Shown here piece after piece: positions 28,535 through 37,367 of a stretch of 64,000 nucleotides of DNA. This DNA is from an uncultured Luminiphilus sp. (GTDB lineage Bacteria > Pseudomonadota > Gammaproteobacteria > Pseudomonadales > Halieaceae). The notes beneath the pieces were generated by a model that did no database searches, was not told where the DNA came from, and saw only the letters and a program-made list of their open reading frames with translations. How positions within the stretch are numbered: position 1 is the stretch's first letter; every line of letters starts with the position of its first letter. A program made the translations under genes and the position numbers. The stretch covers positions 62,001 through 126,000 of the forward strand of contig CALSUB010000011.1 in the NCBI GenBank assembly GCA_943789425.1. Reading direction: 5' to 3'.

Positions 28535-29337
28535 GATAAGTCAGTGCGTGGATCGGGCGCCTGACTAGGGTCAAATCGGTGCTGCCACAGTGCCGTCATG
28601 AGCGCGGCTATATTGCGTCCTGCAGTCAGTAGCTTGACAGAGAGTGACTGCCCAAAGACGCGCTCCGCGAATACCGGTTGTTCAGCCAGTGGCAGATCAG
28701 CCATCGCAATGGCGACGTCAAAATAGCGGCTGCCCATAGCGGCGTACTCCCAATCGATGGCGAAAAGCTGATCGCCTTGAGCCAATAGGTTACCGACAGT
28801 GAGATCGTTATGACACAAGTAATCGGTATCTTGCTCAAGCAATGAAAAGGCTTGGTCGATATCAGTGCTATGGATAATCGCTTGCCACGCACTGCGTTGC
28901 TCACCGGGCACCGAAGAGAGATAGGATGCGGCATCAGCACGAAGTGTTAGCCGGCGATTCACTTTTGGAAGGCTATGAATAGCGCACATCAGCTGACCCA
29001 GTGCTCCCCCGGTGATGGGGTGCGACGCGTTACCTGCGCGCTCGCAGATAACCGCCTGCTGCTGGCGATCGACATAGACCAGCGCGGGTGCGATACCCGC
29101 TGCTGCAGCGGCTGACCAGATCTCGATTTCACCACTGAAGGCGCCCTCTACCTCACTGGTGGGTCTGCGGCGAGCACGGGCTACCAGCGATGGCTCGTCG
29201 ACGAGTTCAAACAGGATATGGCCGCTACCCTCCGCCAGCACTGGACCTAGGCGCGGTGCCGCTGCAAGCGGCGCTATACAGTCCCAGTCTGCCCAGTTGC
29301 GCAGTGCTTCGCTTAAGCGGTTTGCTGCCGTAACCAT
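28516..29337 (-). CDS. Aminoglycoside/choline/thiamine-kinase-type phosphotransferase
   Basis: APH-fold kinase of 273 residues. The catalytic loop reads CHNDLTVGNLLAQG (HxDxxxxN) and the metal-binding loop IDWEYAAMG. In this operon, with a thiamin receptor, a thiamin-binding protein and PnuT, the likely substrate is imported thiamin (ThiK-like). The start at 29337 overlaps the pnuT end by 25 bases; an in-frame extension to 29469 would run far into pnuT and is not credible. Choline-kinase activity cannot be excluded from sequence alone. Confidence 0.85.
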   Translation of the reverse strand: MVTAANRLSEALRNWADWDCIAPLAAAPRLGPVLAEGSGHILFELVDEPSLVARARRRPTSEVEGAFSGEIEIWSAAAAAGIAPALVYVDRQQQAVICERAGNASHPITGGALGQLMCAIHSLPKVNRRLTLRADAASYLSSVPGEQRSAWQAIIHSTDIDQAFSLLEQDTDYLCHNDLTVGNLLAQGDQLFAIDWEYAAMGSRYFDVAIAMADLPLAEQPVFAERVFGQSLSVKLLTAGRNIAALMTALWQHRFDPSQAPDPRTDLSWLTRR

Positions 29338-29921
29338 TGTGTCCGCCAAGTGCGATATCCGACTATCGCGAGGATGACATAGCCAGCAAACAAGGCAGCG
29401 GTCAGTGATAAATCTCGAGCCAAATATAAACCGATTGAAACAGCGTTGATGGCGATCCAGTAAAGCCAATTCTCGAGCAGTTTTTGGGTCACCATCCAGG
29501 TGGCGAGCAGTGCAGTAACCGTCGTTGCGGCATCAAAAAAGGGGAGGGCGGCGTCGGTCCATGTTTGCATCCCCCACCCCAAAATCAGACTCAGACTGAT
29601 GACCACGGTGCAGGCGATAAGGTGTTGCTGTCCGGTCCAGGTCTGAATTTGGCTTTGGCTCTTGCTGTGGCTCTTGCTGTGGTTATGGTTATGGCTGTGA
29701 TCACGCGGCTGATGACGTCCCCAAGCAGACCAGCCGTACAACGCCATGACGATATAAAACACCTGTAAGAGCGCCTCTAAATAAAGCGCGACCTGCCAAA
29801 AAATATGGACATACAGCGTGGCGCTGATAATGGCGGCAAGCCAGCAAATTCGTCGTTGCTGTATGGCCAATATGACATAAGCCAGCGCCAGTAAAACGGC
29901 GCAGATCTCTACCGCATTCAC
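29313..29921 (-). CDS. pnuT: PnuC/PnuT-family vitamin permease, probably thiamin
   Basis: Membrane protein of 202 residues, PnuC superfamily, with the family signature YLEALLQVFYIVMALYGWSA near residues 48-67 and several further helices. The PnuC family moves nicotinamide riboside, thiamin or riboflavin; the riboswitch and neighbours point to thiamin (PnuT). Unusually, a His/Ser/Lys/Gln-rich insert (HSHNHNHSKSHSKSQSQ) follows the WGRHQPRD segment, encoded by an imperfect 6-base repeat. It starts one base after the upstream small gene. Confidence 0.9.
   Translation of the reverse strand: MNAVEICAVLLALAYVILAIQQRRICWLAAIISATLYVHIFWQVALYLEALLQVFYIVMALYGWSAWGRHQPRDHSHNHNHSKSHSKSQSQIQTWTGQQHLIACTVVISLSLILGWGMQTWTDAALPFFDAATTVTALLATWMVTQKLLENWLYWIAINAVSIGLYLARDLSLTAALFAGYVILAIVGYRTWRTQWLRQQTA
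29649..29701. repeat. Imperfect 6-bp tandem repeat inside pnuT
   Basis: Repeated GGCTCT/TGCTGT/GGTTAT-type hexamers on the plus strand, corresponding to the His/Ser/Lys-rich loop of the permease on the minus strand. The hexamer period keeps the reading frame. Confidence 0.7.
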
Positions 29922-29922
29922 G

Positions 29923-30186
29923 TTAGGTTAATGGACCGATGTCGGCAAAATGTTCAGGAATGAATTTTGCAACGAGTACTTGATGCCCAAATTGCTGGTA
30001 ACTCGTGCGCAGTGCTTTTTCGATGGCGGCGAAAACAGCGGTGTCTTCGCCACTGATTTGCGTGCTCATTGAATTCGTGACGGCGACGATGTCCTCGTGC
30101 TTGAGTAATTCGCTAATAAACGCCTCGACCACGTTTTTAAAATCTTCTCGGAGCGGGTACACGCTCAATTCGGCAGTCAGTTTCAT
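29923..30186 (-). CDS. Thiamin-binding protein, MTH1187/YkoF family
   Basis: Small protein of 87 residues beginning MKLTAELSVYPLREDF, with the alternating beta-alpha pattern of the MTH1187/YkoF-like (DUF77) family. Members of the family bind thiamin or its pyrimidine moiety HMP. It overlaps the receptor stop codon by 4 bases and is followed at once by pnuT. A soluble cytoplasmic carrier or sensor role for imported thiamin is my inference; biochemistry is sparse. Confidence 0.85.
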   Translation of the reverse strand: MKLTAELSVYPLREDFKNVVEAFISELLKHEDIVAVTNSMSTQISGEDTAVFAAIEKALRTSYQQFGHQVLVAKFIPEHFADIGPLT

Positions 30187-32468
30187 TTTGGGCGCTCCAT
30201 AAATCGATAGTGTAGTGTCAAACCCACGACACGAGGTTCTCCATATTGTCGGTAGGCCTCAAGCCGGTATTCTTTGCGCGGGTCATTGCCAAACGTACCA
30301 AAGCCTCGGGTGAATGTGGTGCTATCGGTCAAATTTCTGGCCCAGAGTGTCCACTGCCATGAACGAAACTCACCCGACAAACTGACGTTGATTTGATGAT
30401 TTTCTGGCGCCTGAACAGTATGCCGATCTGAGAAAAAATAATCGTCGCTACCGACTGCCTCGAGATGTAGCGAGACGCGCTGATGCAGTGCCCACGTCGC
30501 ACCTAATGAATACTGCCATTCGGGTGCCTGTGGTTGTGATCGACCCGACAAATCCTCGCCCGTTGCACTGATGTAATCATCGAAATAAGCATCCAGTAGG
30601 CCGATAGACGCCCTCCACGTCAGCGATTCGTAGGGGCGCCAAGTCGCCTCCCATTCGAGCCCTCGGTGTTTGCCACCCGCTGCGTTATCGGTGTAGTCAA
30701 TAAAGGCGGTACTACCGTCATTCCGAGGAATGACCAGTGACGCTTTGGCTTGCTGATCCTGTCGATCCATCGCAAACAGGGTGAGCTGAGAGCGAAGTTG
30801 ATACTCGGGCCAGAACGTCACCCAACCTAGCTCCAGGCTAAGGAGGGTCTCTTCGTCAAAAGTGCCGAGCCCAGAGAGTGTGCCTTGGTCTGCCTCCGGG
30901 AGTGCATCAATGCTCGCGAGAAGTTGTGCATTGGGTCCCCCTGCGCGAGCGCCACGAGACACCGTCACGTGGAGTTGTTGGTCTGATTGGTATTGCCAGA
31001 TGAGACCAGCTCGACCGGTCCAGTAGGAGAGATCAAATGAATGATCAACACCCGCGCTGTCGACGTAGTCACTATCGCGCTGCTCCACTCTGGCACCCAC
31101 GAAGCCCGCTAACTGAGCATTAATATCATGGTTAATCTGCCCAAATAGCGCGGTTGTCAGGGTGTCGATGTCGCTATGAAAGGGTGACGAGAGGTACGTG
31201 TAATCGCGACGAAGTGCCTCACTTTCTTCTCGGGCATACACACCCAGCGCCCAACGGGTTGATGCTGGGATGTCCGATTGCAGCCGCCATTCTGCACTGC
31301 TCATGGATCGATCGCGACGGTACTGGTCAAAGGAGCTGTATTCCCAGCCGGGAGCAATACCGACATAACTCCAGTCTTCGTCATAGCTGTAGGTACTGAG
31401 CGTTTTGGCATGACTCAGTTGCAGCAGACTGTCGTAGGCGCCGCCGCGGTACTCCCAATTCAAACGGGCCGCTTTTAGGGTGAGGTCATCCTCGCCCGGC
31501 TCATCAGAGAGCGTTGAGCGGGTATTGTCTAATGAAAAAGCGTCATAGCCATTGTCGATATCGGTGTAATACGCACCGACTTCGAGGGCGTGCTTTGTAG
31601 CCTGCCAGCGGAGCGCCGCTCGACCTGTTAGCTCATCTCGTTGATTGGTATCGTCTCGATCTAGCCACTGGTTGTTGACGAAGCCATCACTTTGAAACTG
31701 CTGAAAGGCAATTCGTCCGCTCAAGCCGTCTGCAAGTGTGCCACCCAATCGTGCGCCGACTTGTCTACCGCCGTTATTTTCCACGCCTGCGGTGACCTCG
31801 CGTGTCGCATTATCAGTGGCTGTGCTGCGTAATGCGATGAGGCCCGCTAACGCATTGGCACCCATCAGAGTACCCTGCGGTCCTCGCAGAATTTCGACTT
31901 GCTGGAGATCGTAGAGCGTCAACGCGCCTCCCGAGCCGCTGAGATCAATGCCATCGAGCAGAACGCCGACTGATGGATTGACTGGCTCGACAAATTGACT
32001 GCGTTCACCAATGCCGCGAATTTGAAAAAAGCGATTGCGAGACGCACCTGACGAACTAGCGACGTTGGGAGCCAGAGAGATCATATTTTCGAGGTGGACT
32101 GCGCCGCGCTGCTGCATTTGTGGCTCAGCTAATACCGTCGCGCTGAGGGCGGGGGAGGCTTCGTTCAAAAGGGTCGCTGTGACGGTAACCTCCTCCAAAG
32201 TATTATTTGAGCCCTCGGCTATGGTCCAGCCCAGTAAACCAACGCAGACAAATAGGGATGAAAACAGGGTGCGTTGGAAGCTCACTATGTGGGTCCGGTG
32301 AGACGCTGGGCGGGGCTTGGTGTGGCGATTGCGGTAGCAGCCAGTGAGGTCTCTCGTTACGGCATTAATGAGGACTTTAGCCAAGCCTTTGGTTAAGCCG
32401 CTAATAAAGCGCCTAGAAAAGGCACGGTGGGTTGGCATGACGAAACAGGAAATGATGGTACGCAACAC
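30183..32468 (-). CDS. TonB-dependent outer-membrane receptor, probably for thiamin
   Basis: Plug domain with LEEVTVTATLL, the plug core LRGPQGTLMGANALAG and a C-terminal 22-strand barrel ending in aromatic residues (TLHYRF). A TPP riboswitch lies directly upstream and thiamin genes follow, so thiamin or a precursor is the likely ligand. The GTG at 32468 has a strong AAGGAG site, giving 761 residues with an unusual 60-residue N-terminal extension before a normal-looking signal peptide (SFQRTLFSSLFVCVGLLGW). A GTG at 32285 would give about 700 residues with a standard signal but has no visible ribosome site. Confidence 0.93.
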   Translation of the reverse strand: MLRTIISCFVMPTHRAFSRRFISGLTKGLAKVLINAVTRDLTGCYRNRHTKPRPASHRTHIVSFQRTLFSSLFVCVGLLGWTIAEGSNNTLEEVTVTATLLNEASPALSATVLAEPQMQQRGAVHLENMISLAPNVASSSGASRNRFFQIRGIGERSQFVEPVNPSVGVLLDGIDLSGSGGALTLYDLQQVEILRGPQGTLMGANALAGLIALRSTATDNATREVTAGVENNGGRQVGARLGGTLADGLSGRIAFQQFQSDGFVNNQWLDRDDTNQRDELTGRAALRWQATKHALEVGAYYTDIDNGYDAFSLDNTRSTLSDEPGEDDLTLKAARLNWEYRGGAYDSLLQLSHAKTLSTYSYDEDWSYVGIAPGWEYSSFDQYRRDRSMSSAEWRLQSDIPASTRWALGVYAREESEALRRDYTYLSSPFHSDIDTLTTALFGQINHDINAQLAGFVGARVEQRDSDYVDSAGVDHSFDLSYWTGRAGLIWQYQSDQQLHVTVSRGARAGGPNAQLLASIDALPEADQGTLSGLGTFDEETLLSLELGWVTFWPEYQLRSQLTLFAMDRQDQQAKASLVIPRNDGSTAFIDYTDNAAGGKHRGLEWEATWRPYESLTWRASIGLLDAYFDDYISATGEDLSGRSQPQAPEWQYSLGATWALHQRVSLHLEAVGSDDYFFSDRHTVQAPENHQINVSLSGEFRSWQWTLWARNLTDSTTFTRGFGTFGNDPRKEYRLEAYRQYGEPRVVGLTLHYRFMERPK

Positions 32469-32529
32469 GGTCTCTCCTTAGCGCTGAGCGGAGACGAGTG
32501 CAGGGTTGTGGGACAATAGGGTCCAGCCG

Positions 32530-32611
32530 CCTGTTCCCTCCGCCGGTATAATCCGGATCAGGTTCAACGGGTTTGCCAATTAGGCATCTCAGGCGTGTGC
32601 CGCCCCGCAGG
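32530..32611 (-). ncRNA. TPP riboswitch (THI element)
   Basis: On the minus strand the conserved elements appear in order: CTGAGA, then ACCCGTTGAACCTGATC, CGGAT and GGCGGAGGGAACAGG, closed by CCTG/CAGG ends (P1). This matches the THI-box aptamer core. It lies about 60 bases before the ribosome site of the receptor gene, so TPP binding probably blocks translation or elongation of the thiamin uptake operon. Confidence 0.95.
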
Positions 32612-32790
32612 TGGCTGTATTTTAGCATAGTCAGATTGAATCTCTAGGGTAAGGAGGGGTCTGTCACCAACAGTATGCGCAGGATCGTTTTCTTATATTT
32701 GTAACGGTTTTGTAATACCGTAATGCGGGTATTTCTGATATCCAAAGCGTATGATGATCGGCGAGGAGTTGCCGGACGAAGCGCACGATT

Positions 32791-33825
32791 GTGAATAGTG
32801 TTGAGCAGCGCAGATGGAAAGCGCAATATCAAGGAATGATGGCGTCAGCCGAGATGCGTTTGCGTCGCATCTGGCAGCGGCTTGCGCGCGATCCTGTTGC
32901 CTTGAAGCGGGTCCAAGACGCGCTCATTATTCTTCTGGTGCTCTGGTCTCTCCTGAGTGTGAGCCAATTAATGTGGATTCCCTGGCGGTCCAGTGCCATT
33001 GAGTCGGTGCCTGCTTTGGCACTGAACCCACCTCAGTCTTCTGCTCAGATTGGATTGGTGGCTGTTGATACCAGTGCGGTTATCGGATCCGGAGTGTTTG
33101 GGGGGATCCCAGACGAACTAGACGCTGCCCCAGAGGCCAATGAGCCCTCGGATAATCGTGACGGGATAGAGCGCAATGCGGCAGAAACGCGATTGCCCTT
33201 GACCTTAACGGGGATTGTGGCCTTTGCAGAGGACGGCTTGGGGAGTGCGGTGATCAGGGCGAGTGGAGCGGAGCAGGTCTATGCTGTTGGGGATAGTTTG
33301 CCAGCTTCTGGTCAAGTGACTTTGGCAAAAGTACTGCCACAAACCATTGTCATCGATAACAATGGGACTTATGAGCTGTTAACGTTGTACGAGGGCGTGG
33401 GTCTGGTAGTGCCCACGACACCATCGAGAGCAGGCCCCCCGCCTAACCGCGCAGCCTCTGCACCTCGGTCTGATGCACGAGCGCCGGTTGCGAGTGAAGC
33501 TGAGCGAAGCGAACTAGCCCAGCGTTACCGTCGGGCGCTCTACGAGAGCCCCGAGACATTGGCCAGTTTGTTGACGGTTTCGCCGGTGCAGGCCGATGGT
33601 GCCATCATCGGGTATCGCATCAGTCCCAGCCGAGAGCGTGCTGCTTTTGACGCGCTGGGTTTTAAGACTGGCGATGTGGTGACGGCGGTCAATGGCCTTC
33701 CACTGAGTGACACGACTAACACGCTGAAACTCTACACGCTGATGAAAGAGGCCACTGAAGCGACATTTGACATGACGAGAGAGGGTGGCAACGTGACAAT
33801 CAGTGTTGATTTAACGAACCGTTAA
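32791..33825 (+). CDS. gspC: GspC, type II secretion inner-membrane/secretin coupling protein
   Basis: 344-residue bitopic protein. One membrane helix at about residues 48-68, a proline-containing linker, an HR domain near 130-205 (LPLTLTGIVAFAEDG and AVGDSLPASGQVTLAKVLPQ) and a C-terminal PDZ domain near 265-340 (GYRISPSRERAAFDALGFKTGD). HR binds the secretin GspD. The start is a GTG at 32791. It is the first gene of a 12-gene T2SS operon and is divergent from the thiamin operon. Confidence 0.94.
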   Translation: MNSVEQRRWKAQYQGMMASAEMRLRRIWQRLARDPVALKRVQDALIILLVLWSLLSVSQLMWIPWRSSAIESVPALALNPPQSSAQIGLVAVDTSAVIGSGVFGGIPDELDAAPEANEPSDNRDGIERNAAETRLPLTLTGIVAFAEDGLGSAVIRASGAEQVYAVGDSLPASGQVTLAKVLPQTIVIDNNGTYELLTLYEGVGLVVPTTPSRAGPPPNRAASAPRSDARAPVASEAERSELAQRYRRALYESPETLASLLTVSPVQADGAIIGYRISPSRERAAFDALGFKTGDVVTAVNGLPLSDTTNTLKLYTLMKEATEATFDMTREGGNVTISVDLTNR

Positions 33826-33835
33826 CAGGATAACC

Positions 33836-35839
33836 GTGATAAGAAATCGTTCTACCGTATTTTCCTTGCGCACATTACGCGGCGTAACGGCGGCCATCTT
33901 TTTGTTGGTCACGCCCGATTTGGCGGCGCAGGAATATACGGTCAATCTGAAAGATACGGATATTCAAGAGTTCATTAAGTTTGTCGCCGATGTCACGGGC
34001 ACCACTATGGTGGTGGATCCAAATGTGAAGGGGAAGGTGCGGGTCATTTCGTCTAAACCCGTCACGCAGTCAGAACTCTACGATCTATTCCTCTCTATCC
34101 TTGATGTGCAAGGTTATACCGCGGTGAGGAGTGGACAGGTCGTGCGGATTGTCCCGAGCAAAGATGCGCGCTCATCGCCTGTGCCGCTGATAGAAAATCA
34201 AGATTTGCTGGGCAATGACGAATATGTGACCCAAGTGATTCGGCTCGATAATATATCAGCGGCTAAGTTGATTCCTGTATTGAGGCCCTTAGTGCCGCAG
34301 CAGGCGCACATGGCGGCCTATGCGCCGAGCAACGCCATCATTATCTCGGATATTCGCTCCAACATTAGTCGTATTGTCGAGATCATTGAGCGGATGGATC
34401 GATCCGCGATTCAAACAACAGAGATTATCCGACTCAAGTATGGCGTGGCCGAAGATGTCGTCAGTATGCTCAATACGCTTGAGAAGGCGCGGCAGGGAGA
34501 GGGGGCTGAGGCTAATAAAGACGTGATTCTGGTTGCGGACAAACGCACCAATAGTGTGGTGGTCACTGCTGACGAAATGTCCGTTGAGCGGATTCGAAAA
34601 TTGGTCGCTTATTTCGACTCGCCGTTAGAACAATCTGGCAATGTTCGAGTGGTCTATTTGGAGTATGCCGACGCCACTGAAACGGCAGAGGTGTTGACAC
34701 GGGTGATGCAAAATATCGCTCGGCTGGAGACGGGAGGCACTCAGCGAAAAGGTGGCGAATCAACCATTGAAGCGGATGCTGGCACCAATAGCCTCATCAT
34801 CACTGCGGACACCGACGAAATGGCCGCATTAGAATCGGTCATCGCGAGGTTGGACATCCGCCGCGCGCAGGTCTTGATCGAAGCCATCATTGTCGAAATG
34901 GAAATGACAGAGGGACAAGAATTAGGACTGCAGTGGTTGTTTGCCAATGACAGTGGCCTTTATGGCGGCAATATCAGCAATAGCACTGCGCAGCAGAGGC
35001 GTAATGCGGAGCTAGCTGGCGCTTTGTTGCCGGATAACGGTTCGGAAGTGATTGATACACGGAGTGTAGCGGGCGCATTGGCCAGCACACCGGGGGCGAC
35101 GCTTGGGTGGGGTATGGTGGATGAATCGCTGACCATGACGGTCATTCTGAATGCACTCGAAACCCAAGGAAATGCGAATATCTTATCGACGCCGAGTCTG
35201 CTGACCCTCGACAACGAAGAGGCGTTTATTACCGTGGGACAAGAGGTGCCCTTCGTCACGGGCTCCTACTCCAATACCGGCTCGGCGAATGGTGCATCCA
35301 ATCCGTTTCAAACGATCGAACGTCAGAGTGTCGGTATTACGTTGAAAGTGACGCCGCAAATTAATGAGGGTGATTCAGTCGTCTTGGATATTGTTCAAGA
35401 GGTGTCCAGTATCTCGGCGCAAATTCTGGCGGCCTCGGATGTGATTACCAATGAGCGCAAAATCGAGACCAAAGTATTGGCAAACGATAGCGATATTTTA
35501 GTGCTGGGTGGGTTGGTCAAAGATGATGTTCAGGATTCAACCCAAGGGATACCGCTTTTGTCAGATATTCCCCTGCTGGGTCGGCTTTTCCGCAATGATG
35601 TGGTGTCGGTAACCAAGTCTAACTTGTTGGTATTTATCCGTCCGACGATTATCCGAGACGACCAAGATTTGGCAGGTGCGACGGCTGAAAAATATCGCTT
35701 CATTCGTGACCAGCAGCTGGAGCGTCGAGAGCGAGGTCTGATGTTTCTGGACGATGGGAGTTTGCCGGTCTTACCCACGTGGGAAGAGCAGATACAGCAG
35801 CTGCCTGAAGTGCCGTTGGATACTGCAGAGGGCGAGTGA
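33836..35839 (+). CDS. gspD: GspD, type II secretion secretin
   Basis: Outer-membrane channel of 667 residues. A signal peptide ends near AAQE (residue 32), followed by N0 (YTVNLKDTDIQEFIKFVADVT), N1-N3 domains with IIRLKYGVAEDVVSML, and the secretin core with VPFVTG and LLVFIRPTIIRD. The start is GTG at 33836, 10 bases after gspC. No pilotin gene (gspS) or gspAB is in the window, so assembly must rely on genes elsewhere or be self-sufficient. Confidence 0.96.
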   Translation: MIRNRSTVFSLRTLRGVTAAIFLLVTPDLAAQEYTVNLKDTDIQEFIKFVADVTGTTMVVDPNVKGKVRVISSKPVTQSELYDLFLSILDVQGYTAVRSGQVVRIVPSKDARSSPVPLIENQDLLGNDEYVTQVIRLDNISAAKLIPVLRPLVPQQAHMAAYAPSNAIIISDIRSNISRIVEIIERMDRSAIQTTEIIRLKYGVAEDVVSMLNTLEKARQGEGAEANKDVILVADKRTNSVVVTADEMSVERIRKLVAYFDSPLEQSGNVRVVYLEYADATETAEVLTRVMQNIARLETGGTQRKGGESTIEADAGTNSLIITADTDEMAALESVIARLDIRRAQVLIEAIIVEMEMTEGQELGLQWLFANDSGLYGGNISNSTAQQRRNAELAGALLPDNGSEVIDTRSVAGALASTPGATLGWGMVDESLTMTVILNALETQGNANILSTPSLLTLDNEEAFITVGQEVPFVTGSYSNTGSANGASNPFQTIERQSVGITLKVTPQINEGDSVVLDIVQEVSSISAQILAASDVITNERKIETKVLANDSDILVLGGLVKDDVQDSTQGIPLLSDIPLLGRLFRNDVVSVTKSNLLVFIRPTIIRDDQDLAGATAEKYRFIRDQQLERRERGLMFLDDGSLPVLPTWEEQIQQLPEVPLDTAEGE

Positions 35840-35845
35840 CCTCAC

Positions 35846-37363
35846 ATGACGGAATCAACCCTCGCGACGCAAGCACTCTCTGACCCCCCGCCACGCGGGC
35901 CCGTATCGGGCATACCCTTTACCTTTGCGCAAAGCCGTAATGTGCTTCTGGAGCGCACCAGCGGGGCTCTCATTTTGTATTACGTTGCCCCTATGGCCCC
36001 TGAAGTGCTGCTGGAGGTGCGTCGTTATGCGGGAGAGGTATTCTCCCTAGAGGCGTTAGATGACGCTGCTTTTCGTCAGAGGTTGACCGTTTCCTACCAG
36101 CGTACTCAAAACGAAGCGGCACAGATGGCGGATGACCTCTCTTCCGATATTGATCTGTCGCGCTTGGTGGATGAGCTCCCTGAGTTGGGGGATCTGATGG
36201 ATGCAGAAGATGATGCGCCGATCATTCGTCTCATTAACGCCATTTTGTCTCAGGCGGTTAAGGAGCAAGCCTCGGATATCCATATTGAAACCTTCGAGGA
36301 ACGGCTGAGTGTCCGTTATCGTATTGACGGTGTATTGACCGAAATACTCTCACCCAAAAGGATGCTGGCGCCGCTGCTCGTATCACGCCTGAAAGTGATG
36401 GCTAAACTCGACATCGCTGAAAAACGAGTGCCACAAGATGGCCGCATCTCCGTGCGAATAGCAGGTCATGGTATCGATATCCGCATGTCCACGATCCCCT
36501 CTGCATTTGGTGAAAGAGTCGTGTTGCGGTTACTGGATAAACAGGCGGGTCAGTTGAACCTGAGTGAATTGCGCATGAATGAGCAGGTTGATCAGACCTA
36601 CCGCAGTGCGTTAGCGAGTCCACACGGCATTATTTTAGTGACGGGACCCACGGGATCTGGCAAGACCACAACGTTATATGCAGGCCTGTCGAGTATCAAT
36701 GAAACGTCACGCAACATTCTGACGATTGAAGATCCCGTTGAGTATATGTTGCCAGGGGTCGGGCAAACGCAGGTCAATACAAAAGTCGACATGACCTTCG
36801 CTCGCGGTTTGCGCGCTATCCTCCGTCAAGATCCAGATATTGTCATGGTGGGTGAAATTCGCGACCTTGAAACGGCGGAAATTGCCGTGCAAGCGTCATT
36901 GACTGGGCACCTTGTTCTATCGACTTTGCATACCAACACCGCGATTGGTGCCGTCACGCGTCTCCGCGATATGGGAGTAGAGCCTTTCTTGCTGTCTTCT
37001 AGTTTGCTCTGTGTGATGGCCCAGCGTTTAGTGCGGCTCTTATGCACCGAGTGTCGGCAGCCTTATGACCCCGATGAAGTCGAGCGGGACCGTTTGTCGA
37101 TTGCTGATGGTTCAGCGGTGCTTTATCGACCCCGCGGTTGTGAACACTGCAATATGACCGGTTACCGCGGACGGATGGGTATTTATGAGTCGATCGTCAT
37201 CGGGGACGAATTACGGGAGGCGATTCACAGAGGGGATGGCGAGCAGACATTGCTGCGCATAGCTCGCGAACAGAGCCCCGGCATTCAAGCCGACGGTCGC
37301 CGGCGCATTATCAGTGGTGAGACAAGCTTAGAAGAAGTGCTTCGCGTGACAGCGGTCAATTAG
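35846..37363 (+). CDS. gspE: GspE, type II secretion ATPase
   Basis: Cytoplasmic motor of 505 residues. Walker A GPTGSGKTTTLYAGL near 270, Asp box, Walker B EIRDLETAEIAVQASLTGH and a tetracysteine zinc site (CTEC and CEHC) near 395-435. The N1E domain is short. GspL is the membrane partner that binds it. Distinguished from PilB at 16.6-18.3 kb by its location in the gsp operon and by its own N-terminus. Confidence 0.97.
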   Translation: MTESTLATQALSDPPPRGPVSGIPFTFAQSRNVLLERTSGALILYYVAPMAPEVLLEVRRYAGEVFSLEALDDAAFRQRLTVSYQRTQNEAAQMADDLSSDIDLSRLVDELPELGDLMDAEDDAPIIRLINAILSQAVKEQASDIHIETFEERLSVRYRIDGVLTEILSPKRMLAPLLVSRLKVMAKLDIAEKRVPQDGRISVRIAGHGIDIRMSTIPSAFGERVVLRLLDKQAGQLNLSELRMNEQVDQTYRSALASPHGIILVTGPTGSGKTTTLYAGLSSINETSRNILTIEDPVEYMLPGVGQTQVNTKVDMTFARGLRAILRQDPDIVMVGEIRDLETAEIAVQASLTGHLVLSTLHTNTAIGAVTRLRDMGVEPFLLSSSLLCVMAQRLVRLLCTECRQPYDPDEVERDRLSIADGSAVLYRPRGCEHCNMTGYRGRMGIYESIVIGDELREAIHRGDGEQTLLRIAREQSPGIQADGRRRIISGETSLEEVLRVTAVN

Positions 37364-37367
37364 CGGT

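Noticed and set aside
32690-32790. Promoter for the gsp operon (TTGTAA...TAATGC)
   Set aside because: Only a poor match to sigma-70 boxes; the region must contain a promoter but I cannot place it.
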